Assembly: GCA_025359135.1 (NCBI GenBank)
Contig: JANYHJ010000110.1
Span: 1-35,110 of the forward strand
Source: Gemmatimonadota bacterium
Lineage (GTDB): Bacteria; Gemmatimonadota; Gemmatimonadetes; Gemmatimonadales; Gemmatimonadaceae
DNA length: 35,110 nt
Direction of reading: 5' to 3'
Shown: positions 25,725-34,413 of the stretch, piece by piece
How positions within the stretch are numbered: the first letter of the stretch is position 1
How the letters are laid out: every line of letters begins with the position of its first letter
The notes under the pieces: generated by a model
What the model was told of the DNA's origin: nothing
Databases searched by the model: none
Seen by the model: only the letters and a program-made list of their open reading frames with translations
Program-made: the position numbers and the translations under genes

Positions 25725-26545
25725 GCGTCGCCAGCGAATTCTCCCTCGAGGGGCAGGTGGCGGTCGTCACCGGCGCCGCCGGGCTCATCGGTCGTCATCA
25801 CTGCGAGGCGCTCCGCGATGCGGGTGCCGTCGTGGTGCTGGTCGACATGAACCAGGCGGCCCTCGACGCCGCCGCTGCCGACCTCGCGAAGGGAGGCGGC
25901 CGCGCGCCACTCGCGGTCAAGGCCGACATCACGAGCGAAGCGGACCTGACGGCGCTCCGCGACGCGTTGCGCGGCACGTATGGCCGCATCGACGTGCTCG
26001 TCAACAATGGCGCGATCAACGACAAGGTCGAGTCGCGCACGATGGGCGTGGACGCGACCAAATTCGAGAACTTTCCGCTGGAAGAGTGGCGTCGCGTGAT
26101 CGACGTCAACACCACGGGCGTCTTCCTCCCGAGCCGCATCCTCGGCGCCGACATGGCTGTGGCGGGGCGTGGCAGCATCATCAACGTGTCGAGCACGTAC
26201 GGGCTGGTGGGCCCGGACCAGAGTCTCTACGTGAAGCCCGACGGCACGCGCACGATGTACAAGTCGCCCGCCTATCCCACGAGCAAGGGAGCCGTGCTCG
26301 CGTTCACGCGCTTCCTTGCGGCCTACTGGGGCCCCGCCGGCGTGCGCGTCAACACGCTCGTGCCGGGCGGCGTGGAAGCGGGACAGGAAGAATGGTTCCT
26401 GCAGAACTACGGCAAGCGCACGCCGCTCGGTCGCATGGCGCAGCCCAATGACTACCGCGGCGCGCTGCTTTTTCTCGCGAGCGACGCGAGCCGCTACGTG
26501 ACGGGCTCCACCGTGGTCGTGGATGGAGGGTTCACCGCATGGTGA
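25721..26545 (+). CDS. Short-chain dehydrogenase/reductase of the sugar cluster
   Basis: A 274-residue classical SDR with a GTG start overlapping the upstream stop (GTGA). The nucleotide-binding TGAAGLIGRHH starts at residue 17; D42 at the end of strand 2 (VVLVDMN) favours NAD(H) over NADP(H). VNNGAIND replaces the usual NNAG, N130 is the structural asparagine, and S157/S158, Y185 and K189 (YPTSK) form the active site. VNTLVPGGVEAGQEEWF and the C-terminal YVTGSTVVVDGGFTAW are typical. It would oxidise or reduce a hydroxyl on a sugar intermediate. An unusual insert (YVKPDGTRTMYKS, about 170-182) before the active-site tyrosine may shape a substrate pocket for a charged sugar. The next gene overlaps by 7 bases. 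Confidence 0.9.
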
Positions 26546-27093
26546 GCGACGCCCCCGCCAGTGCCGAGGTTCTTGCGCGGGCCAAGCGCGTGAAGCTCGT
26601 GCTCACCGACTGCGACGGCGTGCTCACCGACGCCGGCGTCTACGTCTCGGCGCAGGGCGAGCAGATGAAGCGCTTCTCGTTGCGCGACGGCATGGGCGTC
26701 GAGCGGCTCCGCACGATTGCCGGCATCGCGGTGGGCATCATCACGCGCGAGCAGTCGGCGATCCTCGCCAAGCGCGCGGAGAAGCTCAAGATCGAGGAGC
26801 TGCACCTCGGCATTCGCGAGAAGCTTCCCGAAGTGCAGGCGATCGCCGCCAAGCGCGGCATCAGCCTGGACGAGATCGCCTACATCGGCGACGACGTCAA
26901 CGACCTTGACGTGCTCGACGTGGTGGGGCTCGCCGCGGCGCCGTGTGATGCGGAGCCGCTCGTGCTCGACCGTGTGCACCACATCTGCCGCCGCGCGGGC
27001 GGCCACGGCGCCTTCCGCGAGTTCGCGGAGTTGGTGCTCGCCGCCCAATTCCCCCCGGCCGCGCTGCGGCCCATCACCTCCAGGCACGACTGA
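26539..27093 (+). CDS. KdsC-like HAD phosphatase
   Basis: A 184-residue haloacid-dehalogenase-type phosphatase of the KdsC / nonulosonate-9-phosphate phosphatase group. Motif I is LVLTDCDGVLTD, with nucleophile D24 and acid/base D26; motif II is the threonine of GIITRE; motif III is the lysine of GIREKLPEV; motif IV is YIGDDVNDLDVL. A missing cap domain and a length near 180 are typical of tetrameric KdsC-like enzymes. In KDO or sialic acid pathways this enzyme removes the phosphate left after the synthase step, matching its place next to the NeuB gene. The product here is unknown. The ATG overlaps the SDR stop by 7 bases, and its own TGA overlaps the next start. Confidence 0.92.
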   Translation: MVSDAPASAEVLARAKRVKLVLTDCDGVLTDAGVYVSAQGEQMKRFSLRDGMGVERLRTIAGIAVGIITREQSAILAKRAEKLKIEELHLGIREKLPEVQAIAAKRGISLDEIAYIGDDVNDLDVLDVVGLAAAPCDAEPLVLDRVHHICRRAGGHGAFREFAELVLAAQFPPAALRPITSRHD

Positions 27094-28001
27094 TGACTTC
27101 CTCGACCAACCACACGGCTCGTCGCGTCACCCTCAAGAACGGCAAGGCGATGGGCGACGGCGAGCCCTGCTACGTGATCGCCGAGATCGGCATCAACCAC
27201 AACGGTTCGCTGGAGCTGGCCAAGCAGATCATCGACGGTGCGGTGCATGCCGGGGCGAGCTGCGCCAAGTTCCAGAAACGCACGCCCGAGGTCTGCACGC
27301 CCAAGAGCGAGTGGCACAAGGAGCGCGACACGCCGTGGGGGCGCATGACCTACATCGACTACCGGCACCGCGTCGAGTTCGGGAAGGACGAGTACGCCGA
27401 GATCGATCGCTACTGCCGCGCGAAGGGCATCGACTGGACCGCGTCGTGCTGGGACGAGGAGTCGGTGACCTTCATGGAGCAGTTCAACCCGCCGTTCTAC
27501 AAGGCGGCGAGCGCGTCACTCACCGACTGGCCGTTGCTCAAGGCGATGATCCGGACGGGGCGTCCGCTGATCATCTCGACGGGCATGAGCACGCAGGAGG
27601 AGATCGACGAGGCCGTCAAGGCGATCGGGCTCGCGAACCTGCTGATCGCGCACTCGACGTCGTCGTACCCGTGCCCGCCCAAGGAGCTCAACCTGCGCAT
27701 GATCCAGTCGTTGCGGGCGCAGTTTCCCGGCACGCCGATCGGCTACAGCGGCCACGAGGTGGGACTGGCCACGTCGGAGGTCGTCGTGGCCCTCGGCGCG
27801 GCGTTCGTCGAGCGCCACATCACGGTGGACCGCGCGCTCTGGGGCTCGGACCAGGCGGCGTCGGTCGAGATCGTCGGCTTCGAGCGCCTCGTGCGCGACA
27901 TCCGCACGATCGAGGAGGCGATGGGCGATGGCGTGAAAGTGGTGTATGAGTCGGAGCTCAAGAAGCGCGAGAGCCTGCGGAAGCCGAAGGAAGCGAACTA
28001 A
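27093..28001 (+). CDS. neuB: NeuB-family sugar-acid synthase lacking the SAF domain
   Basis: A 302-residue PEP-dependent synthase of the sialic acid/legionaminic/pseudaminic type. The TIM barrel is complete: YVIAEIGINHNGSLELAKQIIDGA (E31), SCAKFQKRTPE (K59), FYKAASASLTDWPLL (K137), ISTGMST, the AHSTSSYPCPPKELNL stretch, GYSGHEVG (H221) and VERHITVDRALWG (H242). These match the metal- and PEP-binding residues of Neisseria NeuB. The protein ends at ESLRKPKEAN, just where the SAF (antifreeze-like) domain normally begins; typical NeuB has about 340-350 residues. Only 18 bases separate it from the next gene, so the domain is absent, not hidden by a frameshift. It would condense PEP with an aldose or its phosphate to make a 3-deoxy-2-keto sugar acid. 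Confidence 0.92.
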   Translation: MTSSTNHTARRVTLKNGKAMGDGEPCYVIAEIGINHNGSLELAKQIIDGAVHAGASCAKFQKRTPEVCTPKSEWHKERDTPWGRMTYIDYRHRVEFGKDEYAEIDRYCRAKGIDWTASCWDEESVTFMEQFNPPFYKAASASLTDWPLLKAMIRTGRPLIISTGMSTQEEIDEAVKAIGLANLLIAHSTSSYPCPPKELNLRMIQSLRAQFPGTPIGYSGHEVGLATSEVVVALGAAFVERHITVDRALWGSDQAASVEIVGFERLVRDIRTIEEAMGDGVKVVYESELKKRESLRKPKEAN

Positions 28002-28019
28002 GACTACGGGACACCATTC

Positions 28020-28973
28020 ATGAACTTGCAGGTCATCTCCCTCGGCATCATGACGTTGAGCGCGCTGGCGATGCTCCTCGCGGAGCGCCGCTGGCCGTAC
28101 AACGCCGACCAACAGCTCTTTCGCGAGGGCTTCTGGACGGACTTCGTGGGCTATTGCCTGCTGCAGAGCTACGCGCTGGGCGTCGTCATCACCGTGCTGC
28201 TCTTCTGGCTCAATGCGCACACGACGTGGTCGGCCCACTCGGTCATCGGCAGCTGGCCGGTCTGGACGCAGGTGCTGCTCTTCCTCGTCACGCACGACCT
28301 GTACATCTACTGCTTCCACCGCTTCCAGCACGGGAACCGGTTCTTCTGGCGACTGCACGAGGCGCACCACTCCACGCCCAACGTCGACTGGCTGAGCGGC
28401 GTGCGCTCGCACTCGCTCGAGATCCTGATCAACCAGACGATCGAGTTCGCCCCGATGATCCTGCTCGGCGCCTCGCCCGAGGTGCCCATCATCAAGGGCA
28501 CGATCAGCGCGGTGTGGGGGATGTTCATCCACGCCAACATCGACATCCGGCTCGGGTTTCTGCAGTTCGTCTTCAACGGACCGGAGATGCATCGCTGGCA
28601 TCACGCGCTCGACCGTGAAGCGTACGACATGAACTTCGGCACCAAGTTCGCGCTCTGGGACTGGCTCTTCGGCACGGCCTTCTTCCCCGACCGCAAGACG
28701 CGGAAGGCGGACGCCTACGGTCTCGAGGACAAGAACTTTCCGCTGGGCAACGGGACGGCGTACTTCAAGCAGCACGCGTACGCGTTCCGCAGCCACGCCG
28801 AGACGCAGCAGGAGATGTACGATCACGCGCACGCGGGCGACGCAGCGCCGGCTCCCGCCGACGGTGCCGTGCCATCGAGCGCGAAACTCAGCGATGACGC
28901 CGCCGACGCGGCATCACGTGCGAAACTGCCCGATGACGCCGCGCCGCGGGAAGCGGCGCGCGCCGAGGTGTGA
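28020..28973 (+). CDS. Fatty acid hydroxylase / sterol desaturase superfamily membrane protein
   Basis: A 317-residue integral membrane di-iron enzyme. Histidine boxes are HDLYIYCFHRFQH, HEAHHS and HRWHH, the HX3-4H / HX2HH / HX2HH pattern of the superfamily. About four to five membrane segments are present (LQVISLGIMTLSALAMLLAE, YCLLQSYALGVVITVLLFWL, VWTQVLLFLVTH and the stretch near EFAPMILLGASP). Members hydroxylate or desaturate lipids, sterols or carotenoids with O2; the substrate here is unknown. The C-terminal 45 residues are an Ala/Asp-rich tail with a 13-residue duplication (AKLSDDAADAASR / AKLPDDAAPREA). It follows the synthase by 18 bases and overlaps the permease, so it may modify the lipid carrier or anchor, but this is inference. 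Confidence 0.85.
   Translation: MNLQVISLGIMTLSALAMLLAERRWPYNADQQLFREGFWTDFVGYCLLQSYALGVVITVLLFWLNAHTTWSAHSVIGSWPVWTQVLLFLVTHDLYIYCFHRFQHGNRFFWRLHEAHHSTPNVDWLSGVRSHSLEILINQTIEFAPMILLGASPEVPIIKGTISAVWGMFIHANIDIRLGFLQFVFNGPEMHRWHHALDREAYDMNFGTKFALWDWLFGTAFFPDRKTRKADAYGLEDKNFPLGNGTAYFKQHAYAFRSHAETQQEMYDHAHAGDAAPAPADGAVPSSAKLSDDAADAASRAKLPDDAAPREAARAEV
28881..28943. repeat. Imperfect 39-bp tandem duplication in coding sequence
   Basis: GCGAAACT-NNNC-GATGACGCCGC occurs at 28881 and 28920, 39 bases (13 codons) apart, in the Ala/Asp-rich tail of the fatty acid hydroxylase family gene. The two copies differ at about four of 24 positions. Confidence 0.65.
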
Positions 28974-30280
28974 ACACGAGCGCCAAGTCGGTCGGGTACG
29001 TTACCGCGGTCTCGGTCGCGGTGGCCGACATGGTCGGCACCGGGGTGTTCACCTCCCTCGGGTTCCAGGTGGTGGGAACGCACACGGGGTTCGCGTTGCT
29101 CGCCATCTGGGCGCTGGGCGGAGTGGTGGCGCTCTGCGGTGCGCTCTCGTACGCGGAGCTCTGCGCGACGATTCCGCGCTCGGGCGGCGAGTATCACTTC
29201 CTGCGGCGGGTGTACCATCCCGTGCTCGGTCTGCTGGCCGGCTGGTCGGAGATCACCGTGGCACACGCGGCGCCGATCGCGCTGGCGTGCATCGCGATCG
29301 GCACCTTCCTGCAGGGGATCGTGCCCGGGAGTGCGCGCACGATCGGCGTGGTGACATTGCTGGCCGTGACAGGCATCCACGCGGTCTCGCTCAAGGTGGC
29401 GCAGGCGTTCCAGGTGAGCTCCACGAGCGTCAAGGTGCTGCTCATCATCGGCTTCGTGATCGTGGGCGCGGTGCTGCCCACGCACACCGACGTGTCGTTC
29501 GCGCCCACGATGCAGGCGTTCGGCGAGATGCGATCGGCGTCATTCGCCGTGTCGCTCATCTACGTATCGTATGCGTTCAGCGGATGGAACGCGGCGGCGT
29601 ACATGGTGGGCGACATCCGTGATCCGCAGCGGACGCTGCCGCGCGCCATGCTGCACGCGACGCTCTTCGTGACCGTGATCTACATGGCGCTCAACTGGAC
29701 CTTCCTGCGCGCCGTGCCGATGGCGGAGATGTCGGGGAAGGTCGAAGTGGGCGGGTTGGCGGCCAGCGCCCTGTTCGGTCCGGCCGGCGGTCGCGCCATG
29801 AACATCATGCTCGCCATCGTCCTGCTCTCGGCCATCAGCGCGATGAGCTTCGCGGGGCCACGCATCTCGCAGGTGATCGGCGAGGACGTGCCGGCGCTCG
29901 AGTTCTTCGCGCGGCGATCCGCGGATGGCCAGCCGCGCAACGCGCTCGTGGCGCAGCAGCTGATCGCACTCGCGTTCATCCTCACGGGCACGTTCGAGCC
30001 GGTGCTGGCCTATGCCGGCTTCACGATGAACCTCTTCAGCCTGCTCGTCGTGCTCGGCGTGTTCGTGCTGCGCCGGCGGGAGCCCGACCTGCCGCGCCCG
30101 TACCGGACGTGGGGCTACCCCGTGACGCCCCTCATCTTCATCGCGCTCTCGATCTGGACGTTGACGTTCGTCACGATCGAGCGGCCGGCGACGGCGCTCT
30201 ACGGCCTGCTGACGGTGCTGAGCGGCTTCTTCCTGTTGTTGTTCAAGCGCTCGAACGCCGAAGAAACGGCCGGCCCCTGA
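28970..30280 (+). CDS. APC-family amino acid permease
   Basis: A 436-residue inner-membrane secondary transporter with about 12 hydrophobic segments. TAVSVAVADMVGTGVFTSLGFQ carries the glycine-rich loop of helix 1 that binds the amino-acid backbone in APC-superfamily proteins, and the stretch PRSGGEYHFLRRVYHPVLGLLAGWSEI is the family's conserved helix 2-3 region. RRREPDLPRPYRTWGYPVTPLIF near the C-terminus is typical. It probably takes up an amino acid with a proton or exchanges amino acids; the substrate is unknown. The GTG start overlaps the previous stop (GTGA), so it is probably the last gene of the sugar-cluster transcript, though it may be functionally unrelated. The stop lies inside the terminator stem. 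Confidence 0.88.
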   Translation: MNTSAKSVGYVTAVSVAVADMVGTGVFTSLGFQVVGTHTGFALLAIWALGGVVALCGALSYAELCATIPRSGGEYHFLRRVYHPVLGLLAGWSEITVAHAAPIALACIAIGTFLQGIVPGSARTIGVVTLLAVTGIHAVSLKVAQAFQVSSTSVKVLLIIGFVIVGAVLPTHTDVSFAPTMQAFGEMRSASFAVSLIYVSYAFSGWNAAAYMVGDIRDPQRTLPRAMLHATLFVTVIYMALNWTFLRAVPMAEMSGKVEVGGLAASALFGPAGGRAMNIMLAIVLLSAISAMSFAGPRISQVIGEDVPALEFFARRSADGQPRNALVAQQLIALAFILTGTFEPVLAYAGFTMNLFSLLVVLGVFVLRRREPDLPRPYRTWGYPVTPLIFIALSIWTLTFVTIERPATALYGLLTVLSGFFLLLFKRSNAEETAGP

Positions 30281-30299
30281 GCGAACGGGGCCGGCCGTT
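30265..30299. terminator. Strong hairpin between convergent permease and DUF2723 genes
   Basis: AACGGCCGGCCCC (30265-30277) pairs perfectly with GGGGCCGGCCGTT (30287-30299): a 13-bp stem with a 9-base loop. On the minus strand it is followed by TCTTCGG, on the plus strand by GGTCG. It probably terminates both convergent transcripts. The permease stop codon lies in the loop. Confidence 0.75.
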
Positions 30300-30322
30300 G
30301 GTCGAGGGGAAGCGCGCGAGTG

Positions 30323-32647
30323 CTACGGCTTCTTGCTCGAGCGCGCGCCCGGACGGGTGATGACCGGCGCCGTGGAGCGGACGGCGGTGTCGCCGCCGAG
30401 CGGCACCGGGTTCGGTTGTGGTGCCACGGGATCGGGCGCGAGATCACCGAGGCCGGTCGCCTTGGCGAGCTTGCGCGTCGTCTCCATGACGGTGGGCGCG
30501 TAGGCCGGGTCGCCCGTGAGTCGCAGCGCCTCCGTGAGCACGAGGCCGGTGCTCACGTAGAGGTATGGGATGCCGACCGACGGCCGGTCCACCCAGTGCC
30601 CCTTCTTGATGATCGCGGCCTGTCCGACGAAGACGTCCTTCCAGAGCGTCTTGGTGCGCTGGACGTCGAGGAACCCCTGGCCGGGCAGCTGCAGCGTGTC
30701 CTTGGATGCCTTGATCGGCGCCGGCATGAGCTTGCGCGCGAGCCCCTGCGTGAGGAGGTAGCCGCCCATGCCCAATGATTCGCCGTAGCCTGCGGACGTG
30801 CGCGCGAGGTAGATCGGTCGCTCGGGGAAGGCATCCTGGATCATGCGGAGCACGAAGATGTCCGCGCGCTCGAGGAAGCCGTGCTGCAACTGCTTGGGAT
30901 CGATCGTGGCCACCAGCTCGCCCTTCTGGAAGAGTTGCGGCTGCTGCAGGTCGACGTAGAGCGGCACCTTGTCGGCGTCGTCCAGCGACATGTTGATCGG
31001 CCCCCTGGCCGGCTTCGTCCACTTCTTGTCGCGATAGATGGCCGGGCCGGCCACCGCGTCGTACTCGTAGACCGGACGGCGGATGATCTGCCGCGTGTAC
31101 CACTCGGTGTTGAGCAACGACGTGTTGGCGATGACGACGTCCTTGCGGATGCCCTCGACTTCCTGCGCGTACCAGAGCGGGAAGGTGTCGTTGTCGCCGA
31201 CGGTGACGAGCACGGCGTACGGCTCGACCGAATTGAGGATGTCGTGCGCGAAGTCGCGGGTGTCGGTTTCGCCGGCGCGCGACGCCCACTTGGCGTTGCC
31301 CATGGCGGGCACGACGGCGATGAGCAGCACGGGCAGCCCCATGAGCCAGCCGCGCCTGGTCGGGTTGGTGAGGGTCTCGCGGCCGACCACGACCGTCTCG
31401 CTCTGCGCCAGCTGCGAGACGGTCTCCCAGACGAAGGCGAGGCCCAGTGCGGCCCAGACGCTCCACGCCGAGAACGACCAGAGGTAGAAGTAGTCGCGGT
31501 CACGCACTTCGCGATTGACCGAGTCCTGCAACTCGGGACTCTGCGATGCGCCGTACTTGAAGTTGAGGTAGTAGATGAGCAACAGCGTGAGCGTGAACAT
31601 CAACGGCCCGAAGAACGAGAAGCTTCGTCGGTCCCGTTGCCAATGCACGTAGCCGCCCAGAAGCCCCAGCAGGAGGAAGATCACGGCGAGCGCGGTCTGG
31701 ATGCCGGGGGCGGCGCTGTCGCCGTCACGCCACCACTGCCACTTGAAGTAGTGCCACCACATGCCCATCTGCGCGGAGAGCGGCGCCTGCCGCGTGCCCA
31801 GGTCCGGCTTGCCGTACTGGCCGCGGTTGAAGTTGTACATGAAGGCGTCGTACGTGCCCTTGCTGAACGTGCAATCCAGCTTGAGGCCGGCCCGGCACGC
31901 CGTCGGGTCGCCCTCGTTGAGCGGCGGGTTGTGCGCGGCACGGATGGGCTGCGTGGCGAACACGGAGCCGCCGAGGAGGATCGCGCCGAGGATGGCCGAG
32001 AGCAGCTTCCAGCGCAGCACGGTGCGCGGCCGGCGCACGATGACCGCAATCGCGATGGCCGGGCCCGCGAGCATGCCGGCCATGTGGTTGGTGTAGCCGA
32101 GGCCGCAGAGGTACGCGACGAGCACGAGCAGCCGGTCCGCCTTGCGACCATCCGGCTCGTCGCACCAGCGCACCGTGAGCCACGAGCAGACGGCGAGTCC
32201 GACGAGCGAGATGGTGTAGACCTTCTCGTTGACCACCGACTGGTTCCAGACCGTGAACGCGGTGGAACCGATGACAGCGGACACGCCGGCGACGACGAGT
32301 CGCGTCCAGCGCTCGGCGAACCAGTGGACGAGCACGCGCTCCGTGATCAGGAACCACATGCCGGCCGAGACCGCGCTGGCCACCGCTGCGAGCACGTTGA
32401 TGCGCATGGCGACGGTGGGCGCGATCGGCAGGATCGCGGCGACCCGTCCGATGAGGACGAAGAACGGGTTGCCCGGCGGATGCGGGAGGCCGAGCACGTA
32501 CGCCGCCGTGATGTACTCGCTCGTGTCCCACATGGCCGTCGAGGGGGCCAGGGTCACGAGGTACAGGAGCAGCACCGCGAGGGCGGCAATGCCGGCCGCG
32601 AGGTATGACGGTCGGTAGTCGAGCTCGGTGGCGCGAGGTGCGGTCAT
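30323..32647 (-). CDS. DUF2723 family membrane protein (GT-C-like)
   Basis: A 774-residue protein. The N-terminal half has about 10 membrane segments after a short cytosolic start (SYLAAGIAALAVLLLYLVTLAPSTAMWDTSEYITAAYVLGLPHPPGNPFFVLIGRV). The WDTSEY...HPPGNP motif just after the first helix is diagnostic of DUF2723 and resembles the catalytic first loop of GT-C glycosyltransferases that use lipid-linked sugars. The C-terminal 300 residues are soluble (VTVGDNDTFPLWYAQEVEGIRKDVVIANTSLLN, YVDLQQPQL, RPIYLARTS) and probably lie outside the membrane. In other bacteria the family is linked to protein O-glycosylation or envelope assembly, but I cannot assign a reaction. The ATG at 32647 is chosen because upstream residues lack conservation. 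Confidence 0.87.
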   Translation of the reverse strand: MTAPRATELDYRPSYLAAGIAALAVLLLYLVTLAPSTAMWDTSEYITAAYVLGLPHPPGNPFFVLIGRVAAILPIAPTVAMRINVLAAVASAVSAGMWFLITERVLVHWFAERWTRLVVAGVSAVIGSTAFTVWNQSVVNEKVYTISLVGLAVCSWLTVRWCDEPDGRKADRLLVLVAYLCGLGYTNHMAGMLAGPAIAIAVIVRRPRTVLRWKLLSAILGAILLGGSVFATQPIRAAHNPPLNEGDPTACRAGLKLDCTFSKGTYDAFMYNFNRGQYGKPDLGTRQAPLSAQMGMWWHYFKWQWWRDGDSAAPGIQTALAVIFLLLGLLGGYVHWQRDRRSFSFFGPLMFTLTLLLIYYLNFKYGASQSPELQDSVNREVRDRDYFYLWSFSAWSVWAALGLAFVWETVSQLAQSETVVVGRETLTNPTRRGWLMGLPVLLIAVVPAMGNAKWASRAGETDTRDFAHDILNSVEPYAVLVTVGDNDTFPLWYAQEVEGIRKDVVIANTSLLNTEWYTRQIIRRPVYEYDAVAGPAIYRDKKWTKPARGPINMSLDDADKVPLYVDLQQPQLFQKGELVATIDPKQLQHGFLERADIFVLRMIQDAFPERPIYLARTSAGYGESLGMGGYLLTQGLARKLMPAPIKASKDTLQLPGQGFLDVQRTKTLWKDVFVGQAAIIKKGHWVDRPSVGIPYLYVSTGLVLTEALRLTGDPAYAPTVMETTRKLAKATGLGDLAPDPVAPQPNPVPLGGDTAVRSTAPVITRPGARSSKKP

Positions 32648-32765
32648 GGCCTTGTCTGGGGAGCCGGCGGCACGTCCCGCCGGGCTGTGGCTGGGGCAAC
32701 CGCGAAATCTCGCCCCCCCTCCACCCGTGGACAACCGCTGTCGCGCGAGGGTTGGCCGCGACGTG

Positions 32766-32782
32766 GGCGGTCGCCGACCGCC
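32766..32782. promoter_or_regulatory. Inverted repeat in the divergent DUF2723 / MocR gap
   Basis: GGCGGTC-GCC-GACCGCC, a perfect 7-bp inverted repeat centred about 110 bases upstream of both divergent starts. It is a candidate operator for the MocR regulator, but MocR sites are often direct repeats, so this is a weak call. Confidence 0.3.
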
Positions 32783-32883
32783 AGCGGTGACCCGGGAAAC
32801 CATCCGGCAACTGGTCGTGTCACAGTGGAAGAACCGCCGCGCCGGGCAGACCGGTTGGCGACCCCTCCTTTCCTGGACGCACC

Positions 32884-34413
32884 GTGATTCGACGCGCCAG
32901 CAGCGGACGCATCGTGCAGGTCCACCTCGACGGCCGGCTCGCGGCGCCGTTGCATCGCCAGGTCTACGACGGCCTGCGCGCGCTGATTCTCGACGGCACG
33001 CTGCGCCGCGGCGCGAGCGTCTCCTCGACGCGCGAAATGGCCCACGAGCTCAACGTCTCGCGCAGCACCGTCATCCTCGCCTACAAGCAGCTGCGCGACG
33101 AAGGCTACCTGCTCGGCCGCATGGGGTCGGCGACCCGCGTCTGCTCCACGTTGCCCGATCTCGCGTTGCGCGCGCAGCCCGCGCCCTCGCAGCGCAAGGC
33201 GGACGCGCATCGCGCGGCGCCGTCGACACGCGCACGCAAGCTGCTGGCGTTGCCGCGGCGCATGAACCTGATCGACCATGCCCCGCGCGCGTTCCGTGCG
33301 GCGGTACCGGCGGTGGACATGCTGCCGGTGGACGCGTGGGGGCGCCTCTTGGCGCGACGCTGGCGGCGCGCGTCGGCGCGGGCCCTCGCGTACAGCGATC
33401 CGTTCGGCTATCTGCCGCTCCGCACCGCGATCGCGGACTACCTGGCGACGGCACGCGGCGTGGTCTGCGAGCCCGCGCAGGTGATGATCGTCAACGGCGC
33501 GCTCGAAGCGCTCGACCTCGCGTGTCGCGTGGTGCTGGATCCCGGCGACGTGGCCTGGCTCGAGGATCCGGGGTACTTCGCGGCGCACGGGCCGCTGACC
33601 GCGGCGGGCGCGCGCATCGTGCGCGTGCGGGTGGACGCCCACGGCATCGACGTGGCGCAGGGACGGCAGCTCGCGCCGCACGCGCGGCTCGCGTTTGTCA
33701 CGCCAACCAGGCAGCAACCGCTGGGCGTGACGCTCTCGCTCGAGCGGCGGCTCGCGCTCATCGAGTGGGCGCGGTCCGCGGGCGCGTGGATCTTCGAGGA
33801 CGACTACGACGGCGAATTCCGCTACGGCGGGCGCCCGCTCTCGTCGCTGCAGGGCCTCGATCCCGACGGCAGCGTGATCTACGCGGGCACGTTCAGCAAG
33901 GTGCTCTTTCCTGCACTCCGGCTCGGCTACGTGGTGGTGCCGCCGGCGCTCGTCGATGCGTTCGGCGCCGCGCGCTACTTCCTCGACTTCTCCTCGTCGT
34001 ATCTCGAGCAGGCGGTGCTCACGGATTTCATCACCGAGGGACACTTCGAGCGGCACATCCGGCGCACGCGCGCGGTGTACGCGGAACGACAGGCGCTGCT
34101 CTACGCGCTTGCGCGCAAACAGCTCGCGGGACGGCTCTCGCTGCAGGAGAGCGACGCGGGGATGACCGTGGTGGGTTGGCTGCCACCGTCGATGTCGGAG
34201 TTCGACTTCGCGCGCGCGACCCACGCACGTGGCGTGGACGTGGAGCTGCTCTCGAGTTTCACCGGTCGTCCGATAGCGCCGGGCGTGGTGCTTGGCTTCG
34301 CCGGCATCCGCGACTGGGAAATCCGCGAGGGCGTGACCAACCTCTCGCGCGCGTTCGACGACCTCGAGCGGGGCACCCGTCTCGCGGCGAAGGGTGGCGC
34401 CCGCCGGTCATGA
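32884..34413 (+). CDS. MocR-family (GntR/aminotransferase) transcriptional regulator
   Basis: A 509-residue PLP-binding transcription factor. Residues about 14-85 are the GntR winged helix (LHRQVYDGLRALILDGTLRRGASVSSTREMAHELNVSRSTVILAYKQLRDEGYL). After a linker, residues about 125-495 adopt the class I aminotransferase fold: DPFGYLPLRTAIADYLATARGV, EDPGYFAAHGPL, FVTPTRQQPLGVTLSLERR, IFEDDYDGEFRYGG and YAGTFSKVLFPALRLGY with PLP lysine K339. MocR proteins sense PLP, amines or amino acids and usually regulate neighbouring metabolic or transport genes. Here the 3' end overlaps a hydrolase gene by four bases (ATGA), and DUF2723 is divergent. A GTG start at 32884 gives the usual family length. Confidence 0.92.
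   Translation: MIRRASSGRIVQVHLDGRLAAPLHRQVYDGLRALILDGTLRRGASVSSTREMAHELNVSRSTVILAYKQLRDEGYLLGRMGSATRVCSTLPDLALRAQPAPSQRKADAHRAAPSTRARKLLALPRRMNLIDHAPRAFRAAVPAVDMLPVDAWGRLLARRWRRASARALAYSDPFGYLPLRTAIADYLATARGVVCEPAQVMIVNGALEALDLACRVVLDPGDVAWLEDPGYFAAHGPLTAAGARIVRVRVDAHGIDVAQGRQLAPHARLAFVTPTRQQPLGVTLSLERRLALIEWARSAGAWIFEDDYDGEFRYGGRPLSSLQGLDPDGSVIYAGTFSKVLFPALRLGYVVVPPALVDAFGAARYFLDFSSSYLEQAVLTDFITEGHFERHIRRTRAVYAERQALLYALARKQLAGRLSLQESDAGMTVVGWLPPSMSEFDFARATHARGVDVELLSSFTGRPIAPGVVLGFAGIRDWEIREGVTNLSRAFDDLERGTRLAAKGGARRS

Noticed and set aside
27093-28019. Frameshift hiding a SAF domain at the end of NeuB
   Set aside because: Only 18 bases separate the stop from the next start, and the next frame is clearly a different protein, so there is no room for the 60-residue domain.
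30881-32608. 575-codon plus-strand frame opposite the DUF2723 gene
   Set aside because: The composition is low-complexity (His/Arg/Glu-rich) and no domain is seen, while the minus strand encodes an unmistakable membrane protein.
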